DNA of 64,000 bases from the NCBI GenBank assembly GCA_009763385.1, contig CM019830.1:89852289-89916288 (forward strand), read 5' to 3'. Below the pieces are notes generated by a model. The model ran no database searches. It worked only from the letters and a program-made list of their open reading frames with translations, and was not told the origin of the DNA. A program made the position numbers and the translations under genes. This DNA comes from Coix lacryma-jobi var. lacryma-jobi. Taxonomy: Eukaryota > Streptophyta > Magnoliopsida > Poales > Poaceae. Below are positions 32,046 through 41,842 of the stretch, in pieces; the stretch's first letter is position 1, and every line of letters begins with the position of its first letter.

Positions 32046-33558
32046 TGTCGGTGTTTCGAACCCGGGGTATGACACCAACGAGTAATATGATCGCGTGCTC
32101 TCTTCCTGGATGGTGATGCAAGATGACATAAGGATTTATCCTGGTTCGGGCAAAGAAGGCCCTACGTCCAGCGGGGGAGGAGATTCTTGTATTACTTGCA
32201 CCTAAGTGCTTGTACAGGGGCGAATACAAGCTTGGTGAGTGTGGACCGGAGTCCGGACTCGTGTGTGTATGTGTGCGGACTTGTGTTCTAACGTGTCTTG
32301 AACCGACCTCCTGAATGAGGGCCCTGGTGTCCCCTTTTATAGAGCAAGGGGAGGCCAGGGTTACACAAGGGTATTACAGGTGTCGGGGTGTATTGTGTCC
32401 CATACGATGAAGGGTAGGAACCCTGTCTTGTCGAAGACATTGTAGCCGACGTGGGCGTTGCTGTTGAAGCGTCCTTGAAGCGTGGCCTCCATCCTGGGCG
32501 CGGACGTGGAGGCGTGGCGAGGTGGAAGCCGTACAACACCCATCCGGAACGTACAGGACGCGGCGAGGTCCCTCCGGGTCTTGGGGTACCTATCCTCCAA
32601 TAGCATGAAAGTAGTTAGGGCTCGAGGGGCGCGGAGCCGGCCTCGAGGCGACGCCTACGGGGGGCTCGAGTCCCCGTAGATATGGGCAAGTCCCGTGAAA
32701 ATCGAATGAGCGGCAGGCATCTGGGCCTCGAGGCGTGGCTTGGGCGTGCCACAGTGTAGGGTGTGGGTTAACAGTGCTTCACCGGTGCCTTTTCGCCCAT
32801 ACTTGTGGTGAAAACGAGACTTGACTCTGCCCCGGACCACTGTGGCACACGTTGTGTTACAGAGGACGTGACTGGAGTAGGTGGATGTATTAAATGCGTG
32901 GTATGGGGCTGCATCCGATGTCTGCGCCGCTCGAGGGAGGCATAAAGCGTCTCGAGGGATAGGCCGCTGTGCCGAAGAGGCTCGAGGTCCCCGCGTGGGG
33001 TCTCGAGGTGTGGTGTTCGGCTGTGGGGGGCTCGAAGGGTAGTGGAGCGCTCGCTCGAAGCCTGGCTTGGAGGGCTCGGGCGAGACAGAAAACGATCGTG
33101 TGCCCGAGGCCTGGCTTGGAGGGCTCGGGCGAGACGGAAAACGAGCGTTCGCCCGAGGCCTGGCTTGGAGGGCTCGGGCGAGACGGAAACGAGCGTTCGC
33201 CCGAGGCCTGGCTTGGAGGGCTCGGGCGAGACGGAAAACGAGCGTTCGCCCGAGGCCTGGCTTGGAGGGCTCGGGCGAGACGAAAAACAAGCGTTCGCCC
33301 GAGGCCTGGCTTGGAGGGCTCGGGCGAGACGGAAAACGAGCGTTCGCCCGAGGCCTGGCTTGGAGGGCTCGGGCGAGACGGAAAACGATCGTGCGCCCGA
33401 GGCCTTGCTTGGAGGGCTCGGCTCGGCGGGCCTGCGCTGTAGGCCACGGGGGGTCGGCTTTTTAGGGGGTTAGACTAGCTTGGTCTGTTATTAACCGTGT
33501 TCCAGGTTTACCCTATTTGTTTGCGTTGATTGGGGGTACCCCTTTGCGGACCCCGACA
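32046..33558 (-). repeat. 5' LTR of the TAT element
   Basis: It has the same ends (TGTCGG, CCGACA) as the 3' LTR and is adjacent to the primer binding site. It includes a TATA box (32,335-32,344, TCTATAAAAG on the minus strand) and seven minisatellite units. TAACC at 33,559-33,563 is the TSD. Confidence 0.95.
33055..33420. repeat. 49-bp minisatellite with hairpin units (7 copies)
   Basis: This is the same unit as in the other LTR. Five of the seven units are almost identical here, and the first and last carry the ATCGTGYG loop variant. The more regular array compared with the 3' LTR copy suggests that indels or assembly errors accumulated in the other array. Confidence 0.9.
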
Positions 33559-33563
33559 TAACC

Positions 33564-34345
33564 CGAGGAAGAATGTCAACTCGCCCATCATGCTCATCTC
33601 AAATTCCCTACTCATAGATCTGCAAACTTGGCAACCAAAGCGTGAGAAGAACCACCGAAAATGATATCGTCCACGTAAATCTGGACCAAGAGAGTGTCAT
33701 TGCCTTGCTTGAGGAGAACAAGCGTTTCATCCACACATCCCATTTTAAAACCCTTAGCAAGCAAAAAGGTCTTCAACCTATCATACCAGGCTCTAGGGGC
33801 TTGTTTCAAACCAAACAAAGCTTTGTGAAGTTTAAAGACATGGTTTGGAAACTTGGGATTTTCAAAACCGTGGGGTTGTTTCACATACACCTCTTCTTCT
33901 ATGTAGCTATTTAGAAAGGCACTCTTGACATTCATTTGAAAAAGTTTGAAACCCTTGGATGCAGCAAAAGCCAAGAGGATCCTAATTGCCTCTAAACGAG
34001 CTACAGGAGCAAAAGTCTCCTCATAGTCTATCCCTCCTTCTGACTATACCCCTGGGCTACAAGTCTGGCCTTATTTCTCACAATGTGGCCATCCTCTCCT
34101 TGTTTGTTTTTGAAAACCCATTTTGTCCCAATAGGATTACAGTCTGGAGGAGGTGGAACCAAAACCCAAACCTGATTTCTTTCAAAATTTTCTAACTCCT
34201 CATGCATGGCATTAACCCAATCCGGATCAGATAAAGCGTGTCCAACATCTCGGGGTTCAAAATCAGCAACAAAATGAGCAAAGTGAGAGATTTGTTGTGA
34301 CCTTGACTGAGTGACATGTTCGTCGATGCTGCCGATCATCTGTTG
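33564..34345 (-). pseudogene. Copia reverse transcriptase (N-terminal part)
   Basis: The minus strand encodes DPDWVNAMHEELENFERNQV, PIGTKWVFKNKQGEDG and NKARLVAQGYSQKEG, then after a frame change near 34,030 GFKLFQMNVKSAFLN, KALFGLKQAPRAWYDRLKTF and IYVDDIIFGG, the YVDD catalytic box at about 33,660. The domain synthesises cDNA from element RNA. It ends at the TAT insertion in LTFFLGL and continues at 17,942. Confidence 0.92.
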
Positions 34346-34623
34346 AGGTGGGTGTTGATGCTGAATGTGTCGTGGTGCCTCTCGAGCTGAAGTGACCTAC
34401 CCCTGAATAGTAGTTGGTGCTCCCTCGGGTACGAGTGGTACAGCCCGAGGTGGTGGATCCCACGGCCCCCAAGTAGTCGAAGAAGAGGGTCGGGATCGTG
34501 AGTCGACGTACTAGAAGCCGATCCTAGCGGCACAGTAGGTGGAGGAAGTGTTGGGTCACCAGTGCCTTCAGCATCCTCGTCCTCATCATCAAAAAGAGGT
34601 TCACCATGGTCTAGGACCATGGT
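34346..34623 (-). pseudogene. Linker between copia integrase and reverse transcriptase
   Basis: Low-complexity Ser/Thr/Pro/Asp-rich sequence (DEDEDAEGTGDPTLPPPT) on the minus strand, as usual in the hinge between these two domains. It shows frame changes and no motif. Confidence 0.6.
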
Positions 34624-35650
34624 TCAACCTGCATGCTCAAATCTAGAAGGACAAACCATGGTCTCATCGAAGGTGACATCAGATGTCTCCATGACTCGGT
34701 TAGTATCAAGGTTAAGTACACGATATGCACGAGTATGAGTTCCATAACCCAAAAATACACCGTCAGAACAATGAGACTCAAATTTGTCCAAATTGCCTTT
34801 CTTAAGTATAAAACAATGGCAACCAAAAACTCTAAAATAACTCACTTTGGGCTGTTTTCCAAAACGCAACTCATAAGAAGTCTTTTTCAGGAAAGCTTGG
34901 AGGAAAATGCGATTGGAAATATAGCATGCAGTGTTCATAGCTTCGGCCCAATACCGCCTAGGAGTCCTATGCTCATCGAGCATCGTCCTGGCCATCTCAA
35001 CAAGGGTCCGATTCTTCCTCTCTACAACACCATTTTGTGGCGGTGTGTAGGGTGAAGAAAACTGATGCTCCAAACCCAAAGAGTCACAAAACTTTTCAAA
35101 GTCTGAGTTTTTGAACTCGGTACCATTAGCACTATGAATAGCTCGCATCGAGTTCTTAGGGAACTCGTTCTGAAGACGCAAAATCAGATTGCGAGCAAAA
35201 GAGAAAGTCTCAGTTTCTCGGCTAAAAAGAAAACCCACGAATATCTCAAAAAGTCATCGACAACTACAAGCACATACCACTTCCCACCAACCGAGCTCAC
35301 TCGAGCCGGACCTACAAGGTCCGTGTGCAAAAGCTCTCCAGGGCGCTTAGTCATTACCTGATTCACTGGATGGTGGGGAGCGGCGACCATTTTCCCATGT
35401 CTACAAGAATGGCAAACAAGATCCTTCTCCATGCACAACTTGGGCAATCCTCGGATTAGGCCAAGTGAACTAAGCCTTGCAAGCAAGTCGAAGCTCAGAT
35501 GACAGAGTCTCCTATGCCACTTCCAAAGATCAGAGGAGGAAGAACCAGCCACAAGACAACGGGAAATTCCAAACGACTCCGAGAAATTCGCACAAAAGAC
35601 TTTCCCAAAGGGCGAAATCAAACATACAAGATTGCCCTGAGGATCAAAAA
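34624..35650 (-). pseudogene. Copia integrase with a changed catalytic residue
   Basis: The region has the pre-integrase zinc motif (WHRRLCHLSFDLL ... CHSCRHGKM), then LLHTDLVGPARVSSVGGKWY with the first catalytic Asp. After a frame change near 35,210 it has IHSANGTEFKNSDF and NGVVERKNRTLVEMARTML with the Glu. The second catalytic position, normally Asp before NGTEF, is Ala here. The C-terminal part (KVSYFRVFGCHCFILKKGN, FLGYGTHTRAYRVLN) is intact. Loss of a DDE residue would stop strand transfer even if the frame were whole, so this copy depended on another element or was mutated after insertion. Confidence 0.88.
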
Positions 35651-35904
35651 CGAATCTCATAGTCATCATCAAAAAGTTGCGAAACAGAAAGAAGGTTAAA
35701 ATGCAAGTTAGAAACAAGAGCAACATCACGCAACACAAAGTGCTCATTAACTCGCACCGACCCACGAGACAACACTTTACCTTTGCTATTATCGCCGAAG
35801 GTGATAAACTCCTTTCTGGCAACAGGACTAAGACTGGAGAACCACTTGGCATTTTCGGTCATGTGCCTTGAACACCTGGAATCCACCAACCAAATGTCCT
35901 CCAA
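35651..35904 (-). pseudogene. Copia protease with a changed active-site motif
   Basis: The minus strand encodes WLVDSRCSRHMTENAKWF and FITFGDNSKGKVLSRGSV, then LRDVALVSNLHFNLLSVSQL, the Ty1/copia aspartic protease. The active-site triplet DSG is DSR here (Gly to Arg), which should disturb the fireman's grip of the dimer. The frame shifts at the end of this domain before integrase. Confidence 0.88.
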
Positions 35905-37500
35905 TCGTTTTACCTACATCAATAAAAAGACATGGGGTGAGCATACGGTCCAACACTGGGGTGAGTAAAATGAGAAGAATACCAGTGTTGGGTCGGCTGC
36001 TCAAAAGAACGGTTAGTGACAAAACCATTCCTAGCACGCCTACGGGGAAAGCGATCACCACGCATAGGAAAACGTGGTCCGCTAAGGGAAGAGCGTCCAT
36101 CGTGATAGTCAAAACGCGGTGGGGGAAAACGCTCAATAACAAAGCCACCGCCACGGGGTCCATATCCTGCAAAGTTAGGATCCCTCCGGGAAAACCTCCT
36201 TGCGGCCTAGGACCTTGAGACAGGACCTCTAGGCCTAGCAGCTCTCCTCTGAACATTCGGCGCATGTACCTCATGGAAAGGATGGTACATGTCCGCATTG
36301 TTCATCTCCCTTGCACGGCGCTCCTCTCTCTTGCGCCGAAAGCAAAACTCCCTCAAGTGTCCATCTCTCCCAGAATGCTCACAATGGTACCTCACCGCTC
36401 TCATAGGGGTTGTTGGTACTCACGGTAGTGGGTGTGGATCACTTGGCTCTTTTGTGGCATGAGCTCCTCTTGGGTTGGTGGCATGGTGTCTAGCTTATTT
36501 TTGAGGTGGTTTGGTTTGGAGCCCATGTTTGTTTCTTGGGTGGAGCTCTTGGAGGTTCCACAAACACTCCATCCTTGGTGTTAGGCTTGAAAGGCTCTTT
36601 GGGTGGAATCTTGGTTAGTTTGGGAGTAGTGGTGGAGTTGGGCTTCTCACTCGGATTAAGACCACTCGACTCTCCAATCTTACCAAACGATGCAGCACTC
36701 TCCAACCCCTGAGCAAAGCCTACACCTGGACCTCCAGCAGCACGCTTGAATTGGGCAATCATCATCCCAAGCTGCGGCTCACCACAAGACACCCATGACA
36801 AGATGGTCCGAAGGTATGTGTTTTCTTCCTCGGTTTGCATCTTGTCATGCTTCACATTGGCTATCTCCATCTCCAAGCCTTCACACAAAGAACACTAGAC
36901 ACACAAGTGCTACCGAGCTGGCCTTCTCAAGAGACACAATCTTGGCATTCTTCTCTGCCAACTCGGATTGCAAGCCTGCACAAGACTTGCACGCACCAAG
37001 CAACACGGGCCTAGCCCTCAGCTCCTCCACCTCTCCAACCAAAGCAGCATACTTCCCTCTCAAAGTGAGAAGGTCAGTCATGTGCTTGGAGCACATCTAA
37101 CACTCCTCCTCCTCGGTGACTACAACGGTGGACTTGGCAAACTCAAGTTCCTTCACCGCATCCTCCCACTTCTGCCTAAACTCCTTCCTCTCTCTAGCAG
37201 CACGCCTAAGCAGCTTATCTTGACTAAGAAGGGCGGCAGTAAGCTTATTGACCTCAGCAGAAAGTTCTTCAGGGGTTTGCGATACCTGGGAGGTGTCGTC
37301 GCCGTCGTCGTCGTTCCGAGGGATCTCCTGCAGCTCGCTATTGACCTCATCGCCAAGGGCCATGGTGCATAAGCCCTCATTGTCGGCGAAGAAGCAGAGG
37401 TCGTTCAGCTTGTCCTCGATCTTCTTCCTCTTCTCGGACTCATCATCGCTTGATGGAGTGGAGTCATTGTCCGAGTCGTCGACGTCGCTAAGCATGGCGA
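35905..37500 (-). pseudogene. Extended Gag linker: coiled coil and second zinc-knuckle region
   Basis: After the first knuckle the minus strand encodes an acidic stretch (DDSDNDSTPSSDDESEKRKK), then a long Leu/Glu/Lys coiled coil (EELSAEVNKLTAALLSQDKL and ELRARPVLLGACKSCAGLQS). A Pro/Lys-rich hinge (36,490-36,700) and a knuckle-like YHCEHSGRDGHLREFCFRRK at about 36,330-36,390 follow. In that knuckle the second Cys of the CCHC pattern is Ser. The region is in at least four frames. Long coiled-coil Gag extensions are reported for Sireviruses. Confidence 0.7.
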
Positions 37501-38529
37501 AGAAAGCACGCTGCTCGGCCTGGGCTTTCTCTAATTACTTCTTCTTTATGTACTCCTTGTTGAAGCCACCCTTCCACTTGTGCTTGGGTGGGGTGTGCTT
37601 CTCCTTGTGCCAGCCGGAGTCGTACTTGTGGCCACGATCGCCCTTGCCCGCTGCTTGCATGTTCTTCTTCGGGCAGTTGGCGATGAAGTGGTCCGGATCG
37701 CCGCACTCATAGCACCCAGCGCGTCCTCCTCCACGACGATGGTTCATGCGGTTGTTGTGGAACCGCGAGAACCGGTTGGCAAGCAAGCCAACTCGTCGTC
37801 TCCCATGAACTCCAGCTACTCCTCTGTAACAGAAAGAAGAGAAGAAAGTGCGAAGCCTCCAGAGGGGTTAGCAGAAGAGCCAGAAAGCAAAGCCATAGAC
37901 GGGCCAGAAGGATTTTCATAAGAAGCCCTTGTCATGGCATCAATCTCACTGGACTTGAGCTTACTAAAGAGCTCGTCACAAGTCAGAGTCTCATAGTTAG
38001 GCGATTCGATGATTGCCTGAACTTTTGAGTCCCACACCGACCGATCAAGAGTATGGAGTAGCTTGAGAGCTCTCTCATGATCATCGTACCGCAAAAGCTC
38101 TTTGTTTGCCCTCATCCTGTTGACAACACTTGAAAGCAAGCGAATAAACTTTCTATGCTCTCGCCAGGCATGTGTTGAAAGTTCTCATACTCTCGCTTGT
38201 GCGACTCATAGAGACGGGTTTTGACTTGAGTGGTTCCCTCATGAAACGTATGAGAGTGCCCAAATCTCCCGAGCCATGGCGAGGTGAGAAACGCGATCAA
38301 ACTCTGTCATGCTCAAACACGAGAAAAGAGCATTATGGGCTCGACTATTGGCATCGTGCTCATCGATTTGCTGTTGAGTCACACGAGCAGCCAATACCAC
38401 GTAATCTGCGGAGTTGCAAATATCCCAAATCGAAGCACCCATGCTCTAAAGATAGGCCGACATACGTATCTTCCAATACGCATAGTTCGTCCCATCGAAA
38501 AATGGCGGTTTGCCCACGCCACGATCCAT
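37501..38529 (-). pseudogene. Copia gag
   Basis: The frame from the ATG at 38,529 begins with KPPFFDGTNYAYWKIRMSAY, has an in-frame stop, then IWDICNSADYVVLAARVTQQ and EFDRVSHLAMAREIW, the UBN2-type copia Gag. Further pieces are TRLYESHKREYENFQHMPGE, RMRANKELLRYDDHERALKL and NYETLTCDELFSKLKSSEID. A CX2CX4HX4C zinc knuckle (CYECGDPDHFIANC) lies near 37,670-37,715. Frame changes occur near 38,290, 38,130 and 37,810. Gag forms the particle and binds RNA through the knuckle. Confidence 0.88.
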
Positions 38530-38573
38530 GTCGCCTTCTATGGATCTGGAACCGGCTAAGGTGGAAGATCCTT

Positions 38574-38590
38574 AACCCGCTCCGATACCA
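38574..38590 (-). promoter_or_regulatory. Primer binding site of the copia element
   Basis: The minus strand reads TGGTATCGGAGCGGGTT two bases from the LTR end. It closely matches TGGTATCAGAGC, the initiator tRNA-Met site used by most Ty1/copia elements, and fixes orientation. Confidence 0.88.
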
Positions 38591-38592
38591 AT

Positions 38593-40639
38593 TGAAGGAC
38601 CGAGAATGCTAAACCAAGGCGACCAAAGGGGGGGTGAATGGGAGCCTAAAAATTTCTTTCAAAACTTTGGCCTCTGTCCCACAAATCAACCCTCAAAAGC
38701 TTCGAGTGCAAACGTGATGCCCACGACCCTTGGAAGAGGGTGGATGATCCCTAGGATCACAGCGAGGCACCACCAAACGAGAGCAAGACAAACACCTAAA
38801 ACTCCAACTCAAGTTCAACCCCAAAAACGGACTCCCGAATGTAGATGGATGGCTACGTCGGGAAATCTCCAAATACCAATGCTAATAAGTAGCAAAGATA
38901 CCTAGAGAGGTTCCTTGGTGAACTCTAGGGTCAACGAGAAGTCGAAAACGAAGCGGAAAAGCCGGGAGAACAAACGCACTAAAAACCAACAAGCAGCAGA
39001 TTCCTGGACTATCCGGAGTCTCAGTCCTGGACTGTCCGCGCCTACTGCGGACTGTCCGCAAAGACTTGGCGGACTGTCCACTGGCCAAAAGCTGAAAACA
39101 GCACTGCTGCCGAAAGCTCCTTGGACAGTCCCGGACTGTTCGCGAGTTACAACGGCGGACTGTGCGCCGGTCACTCTGGACTAAAAAGGTCGAGCCACGC
39201 AGCCACTGATCTGACTCGAGCCCGACGCGCGGACTGTCCGCGGTAAGGATGGTGGACTGTCCGCGACCACCCAGAGAAGGCGATTTTGATCGCCCTTCTC
39301 TCAAATCTTCCCAAATCCAATCCAAATCAAAATCCCTCGATCCCAAACTTGGAGAAGATGATCACAAGATAGTTAGGAGACTATCCCCAAGAAATCATCC
39401 GCTCAAATCAACTCAATCAACGGGAAATCAAAAGGGAAGGTGCGAGAACCAAAAAAGCGCCACGAAACTTGAATCGACCCGATCTACTTGTTCGTGAGGA
39501 TTGAGATGAATTCCTTCAGCAGAAATGTTCTCCTCACTTCAAAGAACAAGTTGGTTCAAGTGGATTCGAAAAAGACGCAGTGAGAAGGAGATCGAGTCAT
39601 GGGAAATCGTGGAGAAAACAAACGCGAAGAACAAACGCAAATCAACACCACAAATCCAAACGTGTCTCGAACACACGAGACAATAGTGAGATTACGGTCT
39701 CACTTCCTCAAAATCTCGGGAACACAGAGGTATGATTAGCCGTCTCTGCGGATCTCAGTAGCTACAACAGGGAATAAGGGAGCAGGAAACCCTAAAATGA
39801 AAATAGCAATTGGCTGAGATAGTCTGGAGGGAGGGGTGGCCTCTCCTTATATAGCCTAAACAATTATTCCCCTTCTACCCTTACAACTAATGAGCAGGCA
39901 GGCTAACCTTAGGGGTATTCCTGACCAACTCAAAGTGTAGTCGATCCAACGGCCACGCCCGCACATCTGGTAACTTTGCCTCGACGCAACCTCACTTGAT
40001 GCCGCCACATGCCGCCACTGCGCCGCTCGTCCTTTTCATGGACTCCCCCCCGGTTTTGAGGCCAAAACTAGGAAACCAGACTTCAAGTCCTCCCCCGGTT
40101 TTGAGGCTAAAACCGGGAAAACCTGTCGTCCATCGCCTGAGTTTTGTGGCCCAAACTCAGAAACCCGCCAGCACCCAGGTTTTGTGGCCCAAACCTGGAA
40201 ACCGCCCACCCGGTGGTTTTTCTGTGGCTCAACCACCAAACCGACGCCGTAAAGGGGATGCACTGCCCGTGCACCCCATCCACCGACACGTGTCCTCAGG
40301 TCTCGACCCGAGCCACACCGTGCCCCGCAAGTCTCCGCTCGTCGTTGTCCTAGGCTGTCAGCCACCACAGCTGATCCTCAGGCCGCCGGTCCGTCAGTCC
40401 AAGCCTCACGTCCGCCCTTCCGCTCTAGGTCCATCGGCATGGCACGTCTGCCGCACGGCACGCCCATCCTTCACCGCTCCCGGTCCGTCGGCACGGCACG
40501 TCTCTACTTGACCTTCACCTTGCTTTCGATCACTATCTCCGTGCATGACACCTGCACAACACAAGCCAAAGAACATGCACATCAAACCAATTAACAATCA
40601 CTCATCACTCAAGATCCAGCATATACACATGTATTCACA
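38593..40639 (-). repeat. 5' LTR of the copia element (about 2.05 kb)
   Basis: On the plus strand it starts TGAAGGACCGAGAATG and ends TGTATTCACA. It aligns with the solo LTR at 10,690-12,779. A TATA box on the minus strand lies at 39,846-39,855 (CTATATAAGG). A GGACTGTCC/CGCGGACTGTCCGCG-type repeat patch lies at about 39,000-39,260, corresponding to a different repeat (CGTCCGGTCA type) in the solo LTR, so this segment is hypervariable within the family. Confidence 0.92.
39846..39855 (-). promoter_or_regulatory. TATA box in the copia LTR
   Basis: CTATATAAGG on the minus strand. The corresponding site in the solo LTR near 11,950 is degraded, while the older fragment has an ACTATAAATAG-like site near 40,790, so the position is conserved in the family. 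Confidence 0.6.
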
Positions 40640-41590
40640 CTTTTCCTAGAATCAAAATACACAGAGGAATTGTTGCATCTCTGTGCGATCACAAGCAACT
40701 AAAAGGATGGGAGAGCCTAGCAGATGAATAGGTGTCTGCAAAAGGTAATGCTGCAATAAGGATAGAATGAGAAGAGGGTCTGCCTCTCTATTTATAGTCC
40801 TAATACAATAGTCCCCTTCTACCCCTAGATACAAGAGTGAACAAGCCAACCCTAGGGGTATTCCAGTCCAACTCTGAAAGAGCTCATCCGATGGCCACGC
40901 GCCCTGCCATCCTTTGCTTCGCCTCAACGCAAGCTCCAGGATGCCGCCATGTGCTGTCCCATCGACTGCCGCGCCTTCTCACCAATAGCTTCGCCACAAC
41001 GCAAGCCTCTCGGTGCCGCAACGCATCGACCGTCCCGCATAGGAACCTCCGCCCGATTTTTAGGCCTAAACCGACAAACCGTCCTTCCTGAGTTTTGTGG
41101 CCCAAACTCAGAAACCCACCAGCCCAGATTTTGAGGCCCAAACCTAGAAACCGCCGATGCATGTCCAACCTCCACGCTGGGCACAACGCCTTCTTCTTCC
41201 TTCTTGACTTGGCCGACGATACTTGCACCGCACGCAAGTCCGTGTACGACCTCCCGCCAAGTGCCACGACGCCATCGTCTTCCTCCCGACTCGGCCGATG
41301 CATCGCACATCCCCATGTGCTCTTGCTCATTGAAGTCAAATGCCAGCTACCACAGCTGGTCCTCCGGCCCAAACCTCGCGTCCGCCCTTCACCATTCCTA
41401 GTTCGTCGGCACGACACGCCTCTACTTGACCTTCACCTCGCCATTGACCACTGCATCCAAGCTCCACGCCTGCACATCAACATTGTCAAGAAGACATGTT
41501 GCCACTCACCCCTCCCGGTGAGTCTGTTGACCAATCACTCATCACTCAGGGTGGAACCACAATGGCACATATCAACCTTGTGTTCGCAAA
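40640..41590 (-). repeat. Older truncated LTR of the same copia family
   Basis: From ACACAGAGGAATTG at about 40,660 to AATCACTCATCACTCAG at about 41,550 it follows the same order of motifs as 39,720-40,620 of the adjacent LTR (the ACACAGAGG block, TATTTATAG, CCCCTTCTACCCC, GAGTTTTGTGGCCCAAACTC, AGTCCGT/CTCCGGCCC blocks), but is clearly more diverged. It starts exactly where the younger copia LTR ends, so the younger element inserted into this older LTR. The right end near 41,590 meets a Harbinger coding frame; the exact boundary is uncertain by some tens of bases. Confidence 0.75.
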
Positions 41591-41842
41591 CTCAGACAAC
41601 ATGGTAGCAACTTGCCTAACATGTACCTCTTTGAACCCCTTGTCAGTTTTCACTCCTTGCACTACTAGGTCATGGAACCTCCTTAGCATGAAAGTGGATA
41701 GGATAGGAGTCTAGTGCATAGGGCCATTAGGAAGAGGGGGTGCAGGCTGGTCATCCTCAATGGCCACTACTGGTGGCACATTGCCACCAAATATGAGCCC
41801 AGCATCATCAATGTTGTTAATCTGATCACCCAACCCTGCCAT
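41560..41842 (-). pseudogene. Harbinger accessory ORF (Myb/SANT-like), truncated
   Basis: From an ATG at 41,842 the minus strand reads MAGLGDQINNIDDAGLIFGG to a stop, then in the same region MLRRFHDLVVQGVKTDKGFK and EVHVRQVATMLSEFANTR. The DKGFKEVHVRQVA motif is the start of the DNA-binding-type domain of plant Harbinger ORF1 proteins. The copia LTR removes the rest. These proteins help the transposase enter the nucleus or bind the ends; that role is family knowledge only. Confidence 0.62.

Larger units (their letters stand above)
17943..33558 (-). mobile_element. Complete Ty3/gypsy TAT-lineage retrotransposon
   Basis: Two LTRs of 1,556 bp (17,943-19,498) and 1,513 bp (32,046-33,558) begin TGTCGG and end CCGACA and are flanked by identical 5-bp repeats TAACC (17,938-17,942 and 33,559-33,563). 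Minus-strand coding order is gag, protease, reverse transcriptase, RNase H, a second archaeal-type RNase H and integrase; the extra RNase H marks the TAT lineage. A plus-strand (antisense) spliced gene lies between integrase and the 3' LTR, as known for several large TAT elements. The LTRs look very similar by eye, indicating a young insertion, yet the sense frames contain several shifts. The element interrupts the copia reverse transcriptase. Confidence 0.95.
33559..40639 (-). mobile_element. Ty1/copia (Sirevirus-like) element, 5' part
   Basis: On the minus strand the order is LTR (40,639 to 38,593), primer binding site, gag with zinc knuckle, a long linker with coiled coil and second knuckle, protease, integrase and reverse transcriptase. 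Protease-integrase-reverse transcriptase order defines Ty1/copia. The long Gag extension with coiled coil resembles Sireviruses. The TAT element splits reverse transcriptase at 33,559, and the remainder is at 17,639-17,942. RNase H and the 3' LTR are left of the window. The right boundary abuts an older LTR fragment of the same family. Confidence 0.9.
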
